The notes under the pieces were generated by a model, which was given only the letters and a program-made list of their open reading frames with translations, did not search any database and was not told where the DNA came from. The position numbers and the translations under genes were made by a program. From positions 124,001 through 188,000 of the forward strand of contig JACKIB010000009.1 in NCBI GenBank assembly GCA_020638695.1: 64,000 bases of DNA, written 5' to 3'. This DNA comes from Planctomycetota bacterium. GTDB taxonomy: Bacteria; Planctomycetota; UBA1135; UBA2386. This document shows positions 61,973 to 64,000 of this stretch, piece by piece; the stretch's first letter is position 1; every line of letters starts with the position of its first letter.

Positions 61973-63121
61973 ATGCGCGCCCTGCACCTGTTCGCCAACT
62001 TCAAGTGGACCGGCCCGGCGGATCCCGCGATCCGCGCCGCGGCGGGGCTGCGGGCGCTCGGCGCCGACGTGTTGTTCGCGCAGGCGACGTACATGCACGG
62101 CGACGAGCACCGCATGGCGCGGGAACTCGCCCGCGCCCGAATGCCGGTCACCGGCGATCTGGAGCTGCGCAAGCACTTCCACGTCGGATCGATCTGGCGG
62201 GATGCAGGTCGGTTGGCGGCGCGACTGCGGCGTGGCGACTTCGATCTGCTGCACACGCATCTCCCAGCCGACCACCTGATCGGTTCGTTGGCCAAGCGGC
62301 GATCGCGGCGCAACGTGCTCCTGCTGCGCACGCTGCACGACCCGGAGCCGCCCGCGCGCGGCCCGCGGGCGCGGTTCGCGTTCGCCAACACCGACGGGGT
62401 GGTGGTTCCGACCGAGAGCTGCGCGCGGCAGTTCTGCGCCCGATTCGGGGTGGCGCGCGAGCGCGTGTTGGTCCAGGAGCCAACCACCGACCCGCATCGC
62501 TTCACCCGGGTGGCAGGCAACCTGCGCCACGCGTTCGGCTTCCACGCCGGGCACTTCGCGATCGGCATCACCGCCCGCATTCAGCCGCACCGCCGGTTCG
62601 AGTTCCTGTGGGAGGTCGCCCGCCAGGTGGTCGACGCGGAGCCGAACGTGCGTTTCGTGCTGCTCGGGCGCGGCAACGAGCACGACACGCGCACGCTGGT
62701 GCGCGATCCGATCGCGCGACTCGGGCTGGTCGAGAACGTGGTTCTGCCCGGCTACCTGTACGAGCCCGACTACACCCGTGCGCTGGCCTCCCTGGACCTG
62801 TTCACGTTCCTCGTGCCGGGCAGCGATGGCAGCTGCCGCGCCGTCCGCGAAGCGCTCGCCGCCGGTCTGCCGGTCGTGGCGACCAAGCGCGGGATCCTGC
62901 CGGAGCTGCTGGGCCGGCGTGAGGACGACGTCGCGCCGGAACCCTGTGGATTGCTGCTGGAGGATGACGCGGCGCTGTTCGCCACGGGGATCGTCAAACT
63001 GATCCGCAACCCGGAGGCGCGCACACGGCTGCGCGACGCCGCGTTGCTGCGCACCGCGCGGCGGATGGACCCGGTGGTGGCGAGCCGCGCGCTGCTCGAG
63101 TTCTACGCGCGGCTCGGCTGA
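61973..63121 (+). CDS. GT4-family glycosyltransferase
   Basis: A 382-residue GT-B glycosyltransferase. N-terminal strand-helix MRALHLFANFKWTGPADPAI, HTHLPADHLIG, then FAIGITARIQPHRRFEFLWE, VRFVLLGRGNE, VVLPGYLYEPDYTRALASLD and the nucleotide-binding end GSDGSCRAVREALAAGLPVV ATKRG with the EAxAxGxPV signature. No frameshift, in contrast to the GT4 gene at 1335. Donor and acceptor are unknown; nearby WaaP-like gene suggests envelope glycolipid modification. Confidence 0.9.
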   Translation: MRALHLFANFKWTGPADPAIRAAAGLRALGADVLFAQATYMHGDEHRMARELARARMPVTGDLELRKHFHVGSIWRDAGRLAARLRRGDFDLLHTHLPADHLIGSLAKRRSRRNVLLLRTLHDPEPPARGPRARFAFANTDGVVVPTESCARQFCARFGVARERVLVQEPTTDPHRFTRVAGNLRHAFGFHAGHFAIGITARIQPHRRFEFLWEVARQVVDAEPNVRFVLLGRGNEHDTRTLVRDPIARLGLVENVVLPGYLYEPDYTRALASLDLFTFLVPGSDGSCRAVREALAAGLPVVATKRGILPELLGRREDDVAPEPCGLLLEDDAALFATGIVKLIRNPEARTRLRDAALLRTARRMDPVVASRALLEFYARLG

Positions 63122-63139
63122 TCCGGGCTCGGGCCCCGG

Positions 63140-64000
63140 CTACTGCACCGTGATGCCGACACCGTTGGTGAACACGACCTGGAGCGGGCGCGTCACGGTG
63201 GGGTCGGCGACCAGCACTTGGCTGCGCAGGAAGAAGCCCTTCAGCGTGTTGTCGTTGGGGATCGGCAGCGGCAGCGTCAGGATGCCGCTCGACGGCGCAC
63301 CCGAGCCGGTCGTCACGGGTGCCTGGATCACGAAGTCGGTGTGCAGGAAACACCCGGGGGCGCCCGCCGGGGTCAGGTCGAAGCTCACGTAGTTCTTCTG
63401 CACGCCGAGCACCGCGAGCGCGGGTGCCGAGGGTGGCAGGGTCGTGGCCGACAGGCTGAAGCCCGCGTTGCCGACGAACGGCACGTCGGCGGCGTCGTAC
63501 ACCGCCAGCTTCCCGTTGCCATCGCTGCAGCTCGCGCCGATGCGGTCGACCCCGGGCAGACGCGAGCACCAGAGGCGGAACTTCCACTGGTGGCCCTGGT
63601 AGGGTCCGTTCCATGGCGCCGAGTTGGTCGGGCTCCACTTGTAGACCTGGATGCCCGGCAGGGTGCGTCCCGAGGCCTCGACCGAAGCCTGACAACCGTT
63701 CACCGGGATCCACGAGACCCAGAACGTCTGGTCCTTGGCGAGGACCACCGGCTTGTCGAGCTGCGCCCCTTGCCACCCGTTGGTCAGATTCATGGAGAAC
63801 GACCCTCGGGCGAGTTCCGACTTCGGTTCGTCCTTGGTGGCGTCGTGGTCCCAGATGCCCACGGTACTGGTCCCGGTGCGCTCGCCGGTGAACACCTGCA
63901 CGGCGAGCACCACGAGCGCCGACTTGGCGGTGGTCTTGATGCAGTCGGTGTAGTTCGGGCCGCCCATCGACACGTTGTCCATGAACACGTTGCCGTCGAA
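63140..64000 (-). CDS. Secreted protein with the shared C-terminal module (5' end outside window)
   Basis: The frame is open to the window end, so the start and signal peptide are not seen. The visible 286 residues contain a beta-rich domain (SALVVLAVQVFTGERTGTST, QTFWVSWIPVNGCQASVEAS, WKFRLWCSRLPGVDRIGASC) and the C-terminal module (GNAGFSLSATTLPPSAPALA, APGCFLHTDFVIQA, LPLPIPNDNTLKGFFLRSQV, VFTNGVGITVQ) shared by the Kelch proteins here. Probably extracellular. No enzymatic motif is seen. Confidence 0.75.
   Translation of the reverse strand, partial: FDGNVFMDNVSMGGPNYTDCIKTTAKSALVVLAVQVFTGERTGTSTVGIWDHDATKDEPKSELARGSFSMNLTNGWQGAQLDKPVVLAKDQTFWVSWIPVNGCQASVEASGRTLPGIQVYKWSPTNSAPWNGPYQGHQWKFRLWCSRLPGVDRIGASCSDGNGKLAVYDAADVPFVGNAGFSLSATTLPPSAPALAVLGVQKNYVSFDLTPAGAPGCFLHTDFVIQAPVTTGSGAPSSGILTLPLPIPNDNTLKGFFLRSQVLVADPTVTRPLQVVFTNGVGITVQ

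Overview
The window is very GC-rich, densely coded DNA from a free-living bacterium, most likely a member of the Planctomycetota. I infer this from gene content, not from a marker: an ECF sigma factor fused by translational overlap to a kinase-TPR protein, a bactofilin, several large secreted beta-propeller, Kelch and beta-helix proteins sharing one C-terminal module, choice-of-anchor and carboxypeptidase-regulatory-like proteins, and a TatC with a huge periplasmic insertion. Start codons are often GTG or TTG and adjacent genes often overlap by four bases.

Layout. 0-6.5 kb: sugar transferases on the plus strand, then on the minus strand coaE, a Rho-like gene and a PMT-like membrane protein. 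Three genes here carry many single-base frameshifts. 7-12.6 kb: membrane-anchored coiled-coil protein with a BRCT-like end, tatC, bactofilin, cinA, then two tRNA-Gln genes. 12.8-18.8 kb: minus-strand unit of a carboxypeptidase-regulatory-like protein, the large helicase Lhr and a Nudix hydrolase. 19-24 kb: a secreted RGG-rich protein and a Kelch gene array whose middle copy was reduced to its 3' end beside a transposase tail. 24-27 kb: hydantoinase B-like enzyme with an overlapping lipoprotein and a regulator-like protein. 27.2-31.5 kb: tightly coupled purA-uppS-cdsA-phoH-ybeY housekeeping operon. 31.6-36.2 kb: FliA-type sigma factor, lysA, tiny lipoprotein, IscU-like protein and GAF-sigma54 activator. 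36.3-47.3 kb: envelope proteins, Lon, an Uma2 relic, a CAP protein, a TolB-like lipoprotein, a cupin and a second carboxypeptidase-regulatory-like protein. 47.4-54.7 kb: accessory region peppered with miniature inverted-repeat elements, all bounded by CTAG. 54.8-64 kb: methanethiol methyltransferase-like enzyme, kinase-sigma pair, lipopolysaccharide kinase-like protein, choice-of-anchor B protein, a glycosyltransferase and a truncated secreted protein.

The most unusual observation is at 47.39-47.94 kb. A 174-bp CTAG-flanked element sits inside a small MauE/DoxX-like membrane gene. Removing it with one CTAG copy restores a clean ATG start. The same gene has an in-frame TGA exactly where the second cysteine of the family's CGC motif belongs, followed 25 nt later by a GGTC tetraloop on a 7-bp stem, the arrangement of a bacterial SECIS element. 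It is a candidate selenoprotein that was recently knocked out. Next are three families of CTAG-targeting miniature elements and a Rho homologue that has lost its ATP-binding loop.
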